The position numbers and the translations under genes were made by a program. From Aureispira anguillae (lineage in GTDB: Bacteria > Bacteroidota > Bacteroidia > Chitinophagales > Saprospiraceae): 64,000 nucleotides of DNA. The stretch covers positions 465,501-529,500 of the forward strand of contig NZ_AP026867.1 in assembly GCF_026000115.1 (NCBI RefSeq), read 5' to 3'. The notes under the pieces are model-generated. The model was given only the letters and a program-made list of their open reading frames with translations, searched no databases and was not told the DNA's origin. Below are positions 8,437 through 16,961 of this stretch, one piece after another (positions within the stretch are counted from its first letter, which is position 1; each line of letters opens with the position of its first letter).

Positions 8437-10056
8437 TTAAACAATAGTTTGTGCTTGTATGCCTTTGATGGCTTCTTCTGTACTTTCAAAACAGGAGCAA
8501 TCCATTTGAGCAGGCAAACCAACAAAAGACAGTTGATAATTTTTGTTTTGACAAGTATGGATAAAATAATCCAGTGCTTTTTGACCTGTACTATCAATAC
8601 GAGGAATGCTACTTGCATCAAAGATAATGTGCGTTAAATCATTTTGTTGTTTAGCGTCTAAGGCAGGATTGAGCAACGCTTCCATTTTTTCTCTAAAATA
8701 GGCGCTATTGGCAAAATAAAGCTGTTCTTCAAAACGGATAATCAAAATACCAGAAGGAAGTGGCGTTGAGCTTTGATTTAAAGTAATATGAGGATACATT
8801 GTATCGTATAGCATATTAATAATAGAAAAAATAACGCCGAGTAAGATACCTTTTTGAATTCCAATGGTCAGTGTAGCAACAAAAGTGACCATTAGAATGG
8901 CAAAATCTCTTTTTTGATTGCCTTCCCACAATAATCTAGCATCTTCTACCGAAACTAATTTAAAAACCGCAACCATTATAATGGAGGCTAGAACAGCTTT
9001 GGGCAGATAATAGAATAGGGGCGTTAGAAACAATAAAGTAACAACAATAAATGTAGCGCTAATCAGTGCTGCAAGGTTGGTTTTTGCCCCTGCTTGATCG
9101 TTAACAGCAGACCTAGAAAAGCCTCCTGTAGTTGGAAAGGACTGAAAGATAGCTCCCATAATATTAGCCATTCCGAGGGCTATCAGTTCTTGGTTGGGAA
9201 CAATTTTATAATCATTGTGTCGAACATGAATAGCTTTAGAAATGGCAATGGCTTCCATGAAGCCAACCAAAGCAAGGGTGAAGGCACTACCCATCAACTG
9301 TTGGATAGAGTTCCAATCTAATATTGGAAAACTAGGGCTAGGTAAACCTTTGGGGATGGTCTTAACAATGGCTACTCCTTGTGCATCTAAGCCGAAGCTC
9401 CAGACGCCAATAATTCCTAGTACCACCACCACCAAAGGTGCAGGAATGCTACTCTTCCTTTTTTTTAAACTGATTATGATGCCCATGCCAAGTAGCCCAA
9501 TAAGCATTGCATAGGGGTTAATATTGCCAATGTTTTGAAAGGCAGACCATAATATTTCATGCAGGAATTGGCTGCGTTCTAAATCTACTCCCATTAAGTA
9601 TTTTAGTTGACTAAAGCCAATTAATAAGGCAGCCGCAGAGGTAAAACCACTAATAACAGGATGGGAAAGAAAATTGACCAAAAAACCAAGCCGTAAAAAT
9701 CCCATTAATAGCTGTATCCCTCCAACTATCATGGCTAATAAAATAACAAGAGCAATATACTGGTCGCTTTCTGCTTGTGCAAATTGACTCACAGCAACAG
9801 CAACCAACAAAGAATCCATAGCTACAGGCCCTACACCTAACTGTCGAGAAGTGCCTAGTATAGCATAAACAAACTGTGGGATAAGTGCTGCATAGAGTCC
9901 ATAAATGGGGGGCATTCCCGCAAGCATTGCATAAGCCATGCCTTGAGGAATCAACATAATTCCAACGGTCAGTCCTGCACTAATATCTCCTTTGAGATGT
10001 TTTTTGTTGTAGTTGGGCAACCAATCTAGAATAGGTAGTATGCCTTTTAGTTTCAT
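8437..10056 (-). CDS. SulP-family anion transporter with STAS domain
   Basis: 539 residues from the ATG at 10056 (MKLKGILPILDWLPNY). The frame continues upstream to a TTG at 10110, but that codon lies inside a promoter-like element, so the ATG is preferred. The SulP signature LIPQGMAYAMLAGMPPIYGL is followed by VGPVAMDSLLVAVAVSQ and a long transmembrane core, then a cytoplasmic STAS domain from about residue 430 with the conserved RIDSTGQKAL loop. The family carries sulfate, bicarbonate or other anions by proton or sodium coupling; the substrate here cannot be assigned. Divergent or convergent partners give no clue: cydA lies downstream on the same strand, a lipoprotein gene upstream. Confidence 0.92.
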   Translation of the reverse strand: MKLKGILPILDWLPNYNKKHLKGDISAGLTVGIMLIPQGMAYAMLAGMPPIYGLYAALIPQFVYAILGTSRQLGVGPVAMDSLLVAVAVSQFAQAESDQYIALVILLAMIVGGIQLLMGFLRLGFLVNFLSHPVISGFTSAAALLIGFSQLKYLMGVDLERSQFLHEILWSAFQNIGNINPYAMLIGLLGMGIIISLKKRKSSIPAPLVVVVLGIIGVWSFGLDAQGVAIVKTIPKGLPSPSFPILDWNSIQQLMGSAFTLALVGFMEAIAISKAIHVRHNDYKIVPNQELIALGMANIMGAIFQSFPTTGGFSRSAVNDQAGAKTNLAALISATFIVVTLLFLTPLFYYLPKAVLASIIMVAVFKLVSVEDARLLWEGNQKRDFAILMVTFVATLTIGIQKGILLGVIFSIINMLYDTMYPHITLNQSSTPLPSGILIIRFEEQLYFANSAYFREKMEALLNPALDAKQQNDLTHIIFDASSIPRIDSTGQKALDYFIHTCQNKNYQLSFVGLPAQMDCSCFESTEEAIKGIQAQTIV

Positions 10057-10107
10057 AATTTTTGGTTTCTGCTTTGGGCTAGTTAAAACAACTTGGACTA
10101 GCGGCGG

Positions 10108-10115
10108 CAAAGATA
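10108..10115 (-). promoter_or_regulatory. -7-like element upstream of the SulP gene
   Basis: TATCTTTG on the minus strand matches TAnnTTTG and lies 52 bases before the chosen ATG. A convincing -33 element is not visible. Confidence 0.4.
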
Positions 10116-10198
10116 CCTAAAAATAAAAGACTAGGTGGGTTAAACAATTATATAGTTTGGCTAAATGTACATTTCTTAAAAAAGGACTCTTTTTTATC

Positions 10199-11242
10199 TT
10201 AATAAGGAGCAGTTAAATTTTCAGATCGCCAACCTTTAAAAAATAGGCGTTTACTGGTTTTTATGCTACAATCGTGCACTTCACAATAGGCTACACCAGC
10301 ACTTAAACGCATGTCCTCTACTGATTTTAGCATGGCCCAATCGTCAATAATTGCGCTAATCACAAAAGCACCAGGATGTAAGCGACCTTTGGCTCTGACA
10401 ATGGGATAAGCTTTAGCTCGCATGGCTTCTCTTTCAAAATATTCATTTGCATAACAAGCAATAACAACCATGTCTTTTTGCTGATTGCTGTTGTTGTACC
10501 ATTGCTCAGGTTGCTTATAATAAAGGTCAAGCAGACCATTATGACCATTAAAAACAACCAAGTCAGCAGCGCCATGTATAGCAATGCTGAAACTATCTTC
10601 TAGTGATACTTTTTCGGTATAATTACTGGACATTGCCCGCAAAAAATCATTGACAGTTTCTAACATTTTGTCCCCTCTATAGGCATCTACAACCAGATAA
10701 ACACTGGCTTGGTTGGGATAGGTTCGTTTAAAAATCACCCGTTCAAGTACCACCGAATCTTTGTAGACATTTTTAATGCTTTTTAAGAGTTTCCAAGCGG
10801 TTTTTTCTTTAAAATAACGTTTCATTCCTGTCCGAGTTGCCCAATAAAGATTGGATCTTAGGCTAAATCCATTTCCCAAAGATGCTGTTGTCCTGACAAT
10901 TCCTTGATGTTCATTATCACATAGCGGAACAAAAACATGAACGACAAGTGGTTTTCCAGCGGCAACTTTTCTTTTTAAATGAGCTTCAATATTGCTTCTG
11001 TCAAAGTTCGGAAAATCGTCATCTTTTGGCTGATAGGCAGCTGCACTAATTGGTTGGTCAAAGTTATATTCAGGTTCTTCCGCTGTTTGAATCGTATCGA
11101 TTGCAGCAGTACTGCTGTCTATTATTGGGGGGCTGTTTATCGTACTATCTTTTATCGTTTGATTGGCAATGGATGGGCTAGGAGTTGAAGGGCTACAAGA
11201 AATTAGCAAAAGGAACAAGAAATAATAGTATATACTTTGCAT
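10199..11242 (-). CDS. lipoprotein with caspase-like His-Cys dyad
   Basis: 347 residues. MQSIYYYFLFLLLISCSPST gives a lipobox (LISC, Cys16) followed by a Ser/Thr/Pro-rich linker to about residue 75. The globular part opens with VHVFVPLCDNEHQGIV, continues SLGNG..SNLYWATRTGMKRYF, and then has VVFNGHNGLLDLYY (His234) and DMVVIACYANEYF (Cys263). A beta-strand ending in GHNG and a second ending in ACYAN is the layout of the clan CD (caspase/C13/C11) catalytic dyad, so a surface cysteine peptidase or a divergent relative is inferred. The CDNxxQGIV...GNG opening seems to recur in a family of uncharacterised bacterial proteins. It lies 306 bp downstream of the DUF4157-calpain gene on the same strand, separated by a terminator and an element. 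Confidence 0.65.
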   Translation of the reverse strand: MQSIYYYFLFLLLISCSPSTPSPSIANQTIKDSTINSPPIIDSSTAAIDTIQTAEEPEYNFDQPISAAAYQPKDDDFPNFDRSNIEAHLKRKVAAGKPLVVHVFVPLCDNEHQGIVRTTASLGNGFSLRSNLYWATRTGMKRYFKEKTAWKLLKSIKNVYKDSVVLERVIFKRTYPNQASVYLVVDAYRGDKMLETVNDFLRAMSSNYTEKVSLEDSFSIAIHGAADLVVFNGHNGLLDLYYKQPEQWYNNSNQQKDMVVIACYANEYFEREAMRAKAYPIVRAKGRLHPGAFVISAIIDDWAMLKSVEDMRLSAGVAYCEVHDCSIKTSKRLFFKGWRSENLTAPY

Positions 11243-11273
11243 ACTTAGAAGTTGTAGAACGGTTTGTATTGAT

Positions 11274-11435
11274 TGAAGTTGTTTAAGAATAGCCTTACAT
11301 CGCTAATGAAAGCTAATTTTTAGCTACTCGGCGTTAAAAATTTGCTCCATAGCGCTGCTATGAAGAAAATTTTTGCCTTGTTTATCTAAAAATTAGTACT
11401 CATTATCAACAAAACTCCATTTTTAAACAACTTCA
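11274..11435. repeat. 162-bp intergenic element, family 2 (TGAAGTTGTTTAA termini)
   Basis: TGAAGTTGTTTAA (11274-11286) is repeated inverted at the right end (11423-11435). Inside are CTAATTTTTAG / CTAAAAATTAG arms and a CATAGC-GCT-GCTATG hairpin (11348-11362). The interior matches, inverted, the element at 2655-2741; the termini match the inverted repeat at 5905-5952. Confidence 0.65.
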
Positions 11436-11488
11436 TTGAATAATGTGAAAAGAAGAAAACGTTACATACTTCTAGGTTATTAAAAAAA

Positions 11489-11522
11489 CATTCGCTCCAA
11501 TACCTAACTATTGGAGCGAATG
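11489..11522 (-). terminator. terminator of the DUF4157-calpain gene
   Basis: Perfect 14-bp stem (CATTCGCTCCAATA, loop CCTAAC, reverse complement) followed on the minus strand by TTTTTTTA, 27 bases after the stop codon. Confidence 0.88.
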
Positions 11523-11548
11523 GTGCTACTTGTTCCTAAATGCCTTTA

Positions 11549-13963
11549 TTAAATAAAATTATAGCCACTGCAACAAGCCATAACATCGGCAAGGTCTACC
11601 CAAAATTCACCGTTATCATCTGCTTTTCTTTCGGCTCCTTTCCATGCTTTGCCGCTTGATATATCAATTGGTTCTTTAGTCTCAGGGTCGATATAACTAC
11701 GCCCATATTCCCCCCAAGGATTTCGGATTTTTAGCGATAAAGTATCTCCTTTTTTTGGTTTTTTTGGCGCAAAATCCAATAAACTATAAGCGTGATTTCC
11801 TGCCAATCCTTTTACTTTAGGTTCTCCACCACTTTTCCCTAATTCGTATTCCTCTCCATCATCAAATATTTTTTCTTTGGTTGAGATGGTCATGATTTTA
11901 CCAGCTTCTAATTTTTCTTTGATGTTATTAAATAAATCCATCTCCTTTTTGGTATATTTACCACTACCTAAAGCCCCTGTAATAAGTTCCTTGGACTGGA
12001 TTTCTTTGATCATAATATCAATCGTCTCCTTTTTTAATTTAACGATATTGGGTTTGTCTTTGGTGCCAAAATCATTGGATATTTTTTGTAAAATTCCTTC
12101 TAGGAGATCCTCTGAAACAAAAACGTTGGACGCCATTTCTTGTAAGGTAGGCAAGATGGTAAGTAGGAGTAGATATTCATTCTGAGAGATTTTATCTTTA
12201 AATGTTTTAATAACACTAAACAACTCTTCAGGAATTTGGTCGGAATTATTTTGAATCGGAACATGTGTGGCATCTGTCTTTCCTGTTAAATGCGTGAGAG
12301 CAACTCCCGAACTTCCGCCCTCAATTAACCCATAAGACATTTGATCTACAGGTAGTTCTCCTTCGCCACCATGAAAGCCAGCAGCAACATAAGCTTTTTC
12401 ATACATTTGAACCCATAAAGCCTCTGAAGCATACTCGTCTTCACCGCCACCATATCCAATCCAATTGCCTTTAGTGACAACCGTAGATTTATTGATGGTA
12501 ACGTTAATAGGCGTATTGGCAGCCTTATAAAGCTTCACCGTTACTTTTCCATTGCCTTGATCTTTGATGTGTTTGACAAAGTGGCTTGCATCTTTATTGG
12601 CGATACTAGCCATTGCTGCCAATAGATAACAATCGCCCAATCTACCCTGTTTAATATCTTGCATGGTAGGAGGATGTGGAAATAGAGGGCTTTCTAAGGC
12701 ATCGCCCTGTTCTTGGTACTTAACCTTATCATTTTTTTGCACACGTTTGGTTGGTTCTATATTGTCTTTTTTGACATAACCATCTTTTATATTTTGGTAA
12801 TTCTTTCCAGCTTTAGCCTCATCTTCTTTGGTGATTTTTTGATAAGTTGCCTTTTTGACGGTAGAATCTTTGTCGTCCCATTTTTGGAGAATAACCCCAA
12901 CCTTTCCTTTTTTACCTTGATCTACTTTCTTTTCGCTACTATCTACAATGTCCGTATCTTTTTTAAAGGCACCACCTGAAGTGTCATCAATCGATATTTT
13001 TTTAGATATAGTAGGATCGCTGGCATTGATGCTAGCTTCCTCATCGCTAACGGTGAGGGTACCTTTTGATGCTTTTACTTCTTTTTCTTCGGCATTGATA
13101 AGACTTAAGAGCACCTGTAAATTATTTTCTTCTTCCTGTTTCAATTGTTTTTGAGCTATTGCTTTGTTATAAACAATCTTATTTAGTAATTCTTGGATTT
13201 TAGCAATACTTGCTGTTTGCTTTTTGATGTCCTCATCGCCTAAATTTTCGTAGATTGCCACTTGAGCTTTTATCAAGGGCCAAATCTCTTTATTTTCAGG
13301 GATAAATTTGGCAGGAATATCTTTAAAGAGAGGAGCTTGTTTCTTTACTCTAGAGGGTTTTCTTTGTATAACAGCCTGTTGCTGCATAATAGGAGCAGGT
13401 ACTGAGGGTTCTACAGTGGGAGCAGTATCATCTAAGGATACATTCTGTACCTCATCAGCTTTTTGGTCTGCTTTATCCTCAATATCTTTTCGAGTATCTA
13501 TTTTTTCACCATTAATTTCTCCAGTAGCTTTTGCTTCCCCCTTTATTTGCTGAATGACATGCCAAAGTTCGTGTTCTAAGTATTTTTCGTTACCAGTACT
13601 AATATAAATGTCCATTCCTTTAGTATAGGCTAAGGCACCTACCTCTGCTGGCTTGTCAGAATTATAATGGACTCGTACATTGGATAGGTCAAAACCTGAA
13701 AGTTGTTCCATTTTAGCCTTCAAATCATCAGGAATTCCTGTTTTATTTGGTTTTAAAGCCTGTTTTTCAGCTTTTGCAATATCATTTTGCCAGCTTTTTT
13801 CTGTTTTTACCCCATCACTTTCTTGAATTTTTTTAGCCCACTCCGTTTCTTTTACCCCATCTATACTTTGATCTACAATGGAGCTTGTAGATTGGAGTTC
13901 TTGAGCGTTATTATTAACGGAAGCAGTTTTATTATCTTGCTTTTGATGTTCTAAATAGTCCAT
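11549..13963 (-). CDS. DUF4157 (eCIS-associated) domain fused to a calpain-family cysteine protease
   Basis: 804 residues with no signal peptide. Residues ~75-170 are a DUF4157 domain: IPDDLKAKMEQLSGFDLSNV, then YISTGNEKYLEHELWHVIQQ with HELWH at 131-135, a zincin-like HExxH. A charged helical region (200-430) follows. Residues ~425-800 are a C2 calpain core: QGRLGDCYLLAAMAS (Cys445), a central SEALWVQMYEKAY segment, LAGNHAYSLLDF (His724) and LKIRNPWGEY (Asn748), so the Cys-His-Asn triad is complete. The Cys-His distance (about 280 residues) fits calpains. DUF4157 is known from effectors of extracellular contractile injection systems and other polymorphic toxins. No injection-system genes are in this window, so this would be an orphan cargo, or a protein with another delivery route. 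It starts divergently from moaE; a CTAAGTT/AACTTAG hairpin (14006-14025) lies in its leader. Confidence 0.88.
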   Translation of the reverse strand: MDYLEHQKQDNKTASVNNNAQELQSTSSIVDQSIDGVKETEWAKKIQESDGVKTEKSWQNDIAKAEKQALKPNKTGIPDDLKAKMEQLSGFDLSNVRVHYNSDKPAEVGALAYTKGMDIYISTGNEKYLEHELWHVIQQIKGEAKATGEINGEKIDTRKDIEDKADQKADEVQNVSLDDTAPTVEPSVPAPIMQQQAVIQRKPSRVKKQAPLFKDIPAKFIPENKEIWPLIKAQVAIYENLGDEDIKKQTASIAKIQELLNKIVYNKAIAQKQLKQEEENNLQVLLSLINAEEKEVKASKGTLTVSDEEASINASDPTISKKISIDDTSGGAFKKDTDIVDSSEKKVDQGKKGKVGVILQKWDDKDSTVKKATYQKITKEDEAKAGKNYQNIKDGYVKKDNIEPTKRVQKNDKVKYQEQGDALESPLFPHPPTMQDIKQGRLGDCYLLAAMASIANKDASHFVKHIKDQGNGKVTVKLYKAANTPINVTINKSTVVTKGNWIGYGGGEDEYASEALWVQMYEKAYVAAGFHGGEGELPVDQMSYGLIEGGSSGVALTHLTGKTDATHVPIQNNSDQIPEELFSVIKTFKDKISQNEYLLLLTILPTLQEMASNVFVSEDLLEGILQKISNDFGTKDKPNIVKLKKETIDIMIKEIQSKELITGALGSGKYTKKEMDLFNNIKEKLEAGKIMTISTKEKIFDDGEEYELGKSGGEPKVKGLAGNHAYSLLDFAPKKPKKGDTLSLKIRNPWGEYGRSYIDPETKEPIDISSGKAWKGAERKADDNGEFWVDLADVMACCSGYNFI

Positions 13964-14141
13964 AGTAAAGAGAAAGCATTTTAATGAATGAAAAGGTAAA
14001 CCCTCCTAAGTTAGCCATAACTTAGATAAAAAACAAACTTTTTTTATAAATAAAAATGAAAGAAGTATAGAATGTTCTTTATTTGTAGTTCGATTACAAA
14101 ATGCGATTTTTATTAGAGGGCTAGAATAATTAATATCAATT

Positions 14142-14591
14142 ATGAGTAAATTAAAAATACCCAAAAAAGTGTTTATGCAAGGAGGAATTCCTGCTGCATT
14201 TATAGGGCAATCTATTGCCAAACATCAAACAAAAACAGATATTGGAGCGCACAATATATTTTTGGGACAAGTTAGAGCAGATGTAATAGAAGAAAAGACC
14301 GTGCAAGCTATTGAATATACGGCTTATGAAGAAATGGCAGAGAAAAAAATCCATGAAATTCGAGAAGCTACCTTTGATCGATTTGAGATTACTTGTATGC
14401 ACATTCATCATAGTTTGGGAGCCGTAGCAGCAGGAGAGATATGTTTGTTTGTTTTTGTATCTTCACCACACAGAGATGTCTGTTATCAAGCTTCAAGATA
14501 TATTGTAGAGGCTATAAAAGCAGAAGTACCAATCTTTGGTAAAGAAATTTTTGAAGACAGCAGTCATCAATGGAAAGTGAATAAAAGTTAG
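14142..14591 (+). CDS. moaE: molybdopterin synthase catalytic (large) subunit
   Basis: 149 residues. MoaE inserts two sulfurs into precursor Z (cPMP) together with the MoaD sulfur carrier to form molybdopterin. Family marks: FLGQVRAD near residue 41, IEYTAYEEMAEKKI, ITCMHIHHSLGAVAAGEICL, VFVSSPHRDVCYQASRY (the family has xxAAHR here) and AEVPIFGKEIFEDSSHQW with the active-site Lys. moaD, moaA and moeA are not in the window. The next gene is the MoaC-MogA fusion, 77 bp downstream on the same strand, so the two are probably one operon. Confidence 0.93.
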   Translation: MSKLKIPKKVFMQGGIPAAFIGQSIAKHQTKTDIGAHNIFLGQVRADVIEEKTVQAIEYTAYEEMAEKKIHEIREATFDRFEITCMHIHHSLGAVAAGEICLFVFVSSPHRDVCYQASRYIVEAIKAEVPIFGKEIFEDSSHQWKVNKS

Positions 14592-14668
14592 CAGACCGCT
14601 TCATTGCTTTGAGTTGTATTTTGTTGGCTATAGACTTAAAATAAACAATTACTGAAAAATTCCATACG

Positions 14669-15586
14669 ATGGTAGATATAACACATAAATCCAATACACT
14701 GAGAATGGCGATTGCCCAAGCGACCGTAACGGTTAGCAAGCAGGCAACTATTGACGCAATTATCAATAAGACGGTACCTAAGGGAGATGTTTTTGAAATG
14801 GCTAAGGTCGCAGGTTTATTTGGCGTAAAAAAAACAGCGGAGTTAATCCCTGATTGTCATCCTTTACCAATCGAATACACCCACATTAGTTATGAAATTC
14901 AAGGCTTAGATATTTTGATTAAGATAGAGGTAAAGACGATTTATAAAACAGGAGTAGAGGTAGAGGCAATGCATGGCGCTTCTTTAGTTGCCTTGACGAT
15001 GTACGATATGTTAAAGCCTATTGATAAAGGAATTGAAATTAGTACCATTAAATTATTAAAAAAACGAGGCGGTAAATCGGATTACAAAGGAAAATATCCT
15101 ACTGGTTTGACGGCTGCTGTTGTGGTTTGTTCCGATTCTATTTCCGCAGGAAAAAAAGAGGACAAAGCAGGAAAGGCGATTATCAAAAAATTGGAAAGTT
15201 GCGCAGTAGAAATTGCTGAATATACAATAATACCAGACGAAGTAGAGGAGATTCAACAGCAGGTTTTAGCTTTTCATGAACAAGCGGTAGATTTGATTAT
15301 TTTTACAGGGGGAACGGGGCTTTCTCCAAGGGATGTAACCCCAGAGGCTGTATTGCCTTTATTGGATCGGGAAATACCTGGGATTATGGAGGCTGCCCGT
15401 AGTTATGGGCAAGATAGAACACCTTATGCCATGTTATCTAGATCTATTGCAGGCACCAAGGGCAATTCCTTAATTTTAACCTTGCCTGGATCAACCAAAG
15501 GAGCAAGTGAATCCATGGATGCCTTATTTCCTGCGCTGTTGCATATTTTTGGAATTATGAAAGGGCAGCGACATGGAAAGGCATAA
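14669..15586 (+). CDS. moaCB: bifunctional molybdenum cofactor biosynthesis protein MoaC/MogA(MoaB)
   Basis: 305 residues in two domains. Residues 1-~142 are MoaC, the cPMP synthase acting after Moa[41 protein letters not shown] and [19 protein letters not shown]. Residues ~147-305 are the MogA/MoaB molybdopterin adenylyltransferase: [38 protein letters not shown] (214-227) and the later [20 protein letters not shown]. The two activities act at separated steps of the pathway, and the fusion is a recurring arrangement in Bacteroidota. Together with MoaE it indicates that the cell makes a molybdenum cofactor; no molybdoenzyme is encoded here. Confidence 0.93.
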   Translation: MVDITHKSNTLRMAIAQATVTVSKQATIDAIINKTVPKGDVFEMAKVAGLFGVKKTAELIPDCHPLPIEYTHISYEIQGLDILIKIEVKTIYKTGVEVEAMHGASLVALTMYDMLKPIDKGIEISTIKLLKKRGGKSDYKGKYPTGLTAAVVVCSDSISAGKKEDKAGKAIIKKLESCAVEIAEYTIIPDEVEEIQQQVLAFHEQAVDLIIFTGGTGLSPRDVTPEAVLPLLDREIPGIMEAARSYGQDRTPYAMLSRSIAGTKGNSLILTLPGSTKGASESMDALFPALLHIFGIMKGQRHGKA

Positions 15587-15636
15587 ATAAAGAAAATTAG
15601 AGGCCTTTAGTTTATCATATATTTAATAAAATAAGG

Positions 15637-15819
15637 ATGCTTTGGAATTATACCATTTTGATTTTATGCGTTTTATTAATCTACCGTTGGTGGCAAATGA
15701 AACGTTCTATTCGAAAGGGCGATTATGATTATCGTTATTACGAGGAAGGGCCCTATGGGGCAAAAAAAAAGCCTCAAGATTGGAAGGATAAAATAAAAGA
15801 ATTCTTAGGAATGAAATAA
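15637..15819 (+). CDS. small membrane protein, 60 aa
   Basis: One N-terminal transmembrane helix (LWNYTILILCVLLIYRWW) followed by a basic and Tyr-rich cytoplasmic tail (SIRKGDYDYRYYEEGPYGA) and an amphipathic C-terminal helix (DWKDKIKEFLGM). It resembles the short DUF4834-like membrane proteins seen in Bacteroidota, but I cannot confirm the family. It lies between moaCB and a lipoprotein gene, all on one strand with short gaps (50 and 7 bp), and is likely co-transcribed. Function unknown. Confidence 0.65.
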   Translation: MLWNYTILILCVLLIYRWWQMKRSIRKGDYDYRYYEEGPYGAKKKPQDWKDKIKEFLGMK

Positions 15820-15826
15820 GATAGAG

Positions 15827-16885
15827 ATGATAAAAAAAATGTACACTGCCCTGTTGATTGCTTGTTTGTTTTCAGCTTGTAAAGAACCTCAACCTCCTGT
15901 TTTAGGTGCTTATGAAGAGGGCGTTTTTACAGTTAATGAAGGGGTGTTTGGGCAGACATCAGGCACAATTACTCATTTTAATAGAACAACAAAAACAACC
16001 CAAACGAAAATCTTTAAGCAGGTCAATCAGCGAGACTTGGGAGATGTGGTTCAATCCATGTGCTTTTATGAGGATAAAGCATATATTGTAGTTAACAATT
16101 CTAATAAAATAGAAGTGGTTGATGCCAATACATTTGAAGAAAAAGCCCAAATAATGGGACTTAAGTTACCCCGTTATTTTTTGCCGATTTCATCGACCAA
16201 AGCTTATGTCTCAGAATGGGGGGCAGATGGTTTAACAGGAACAGTTGGAGTTTTGGATTTAACAACTAACACACTTTCTAATCAAATTGTAGTGGGAAAA
16301 GGACCTGAAAGAATGCTGTTGAAGGATGGTAAGGTTTTTCTTACCCATGTGGGCGGTTATGGCTCTAATAATATCGTGACAGTACTAAACACAGCAACCG
16401 ATCAAGTGGAGGCAACGATTAATGTACTGGACAAGCCTAGTGCTTGCGTAGAGGATGGCGATGGAAACCTTTGGGTGGCTTGTGCTGGACAAGTTGCTTA
16501 TTTGACTTATCCAACCATAGATACAATTAATAGTACGGCAAGTGGATTAGTCCAGATTGATCCCAATACACATGCTGTTTTGGCGACCCATTCTTTTGGA
16601 AAGGGCAAACCAGTTGGGAACTTGATTATAAACAGTAACCTAAACAATGAATTGTATTATACTCGCTCTAATAAAGTTTGGAAATACACCACCACAACTG
16701 GGGTAGAAGAGGAGCTTTTTGAAGGAAGTTTCTATGGTTTGGGTTTTGATCCTAACACCAATTATATTTATGCTGCAACTTCATCAGGAGTAAATTTAGC
16801 AACCGCAAAACGTTATCAAACAGATGGTACATTGGTTGATAATTATAGTGTTGGTGTTTTTGCCAATAGCTTTGTTACAAAATAA
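15827..16885 (+). CDS. YncE/DUF5074-like beta-propeller lipoprotein
   Basis: 352 residues; MIKKMYTALLIACLFSAC is a lipoprotein signal (Cys18). The mature protein is made of repeated four-strand blades, e.g. VFTVNEGVFG, KAYIVVNNSNKIEVVDANTF, AYVSEWG..GTVGVLDLTTN and VFLTHVGGYGSNNIVTVLN, the pattern of the YncE/surface-layer propellers. In Bacteroidota such lipoproteins often accompany TonB-dependent cobalamin or metal-chelate uptake; no receptor is encoded here, so any ligand is guesswork. The ATG is only 7 bp after the small membrane protein. Ends at a perfect hairpin terminator. Confidence 0.82.
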   Translation: MIKKMYTALLIACLFSACKEPQPPVLGAYEEGVFTVNEGVFGQTSGTITHFNRTTKTTQTKIFKQVNQRDLGDVVQSMCFYEDKAYIVVNNSNKIEVVDANTFEEKAQIMGLKLPRYFLPISSTKAYVSEWGADGLTGTVGVLDLTTNTLSNQIVVGKGPERMLLKDGKVFLTHVGGYGSNNIVTVLNTATDQVEATINVLDKPSACVEDGDGNLWVACAGQVAYLTYPTIDTINSTASGLVQIDPNTHAVLATHSFGKGKPVGNLIINSNLNNELYYTRSNKVWKYTTTTGVEEELFEGSFYGLGFDPNTNYIYAATSSGVNLATAKRYQTDGTLVDNYSVGVFANSFVTK

Positions 16886-16906
16886 ATTGCTTATAAACAG
16901 GCATAA

Positions 16907-16944
16907 AAAAAATGCGAATAACAAGTCTGTTATTCGCATTTTTT
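16907..16944. terminator. bidirectional terminator
   Basis: AAAAAATGCGAATAACA, loop AGTC, TGTTATTCGCATTTTTT: a perfect 17-bp stem with A/T tracts on both sides, between the convergent propeller and barrel genes. Confidence 0.9.
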
Positions 16945-16961
16945 ACAAAAACTAATTTTGA

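Noticed and set aside
10057-10110. N-terminal extension of the SulP transporter from a TTG codon
   Set aside because: The TTG falls in a TAnnTTTG promoter-like element and the added 18 residues do not fit the family's start.
11549-13963. Complete extracellular contractile injection system
   Set aside because: Only the DUF4157-calpain gene is present; no sheath, tube, baseplate or AAA genes were found nearby.
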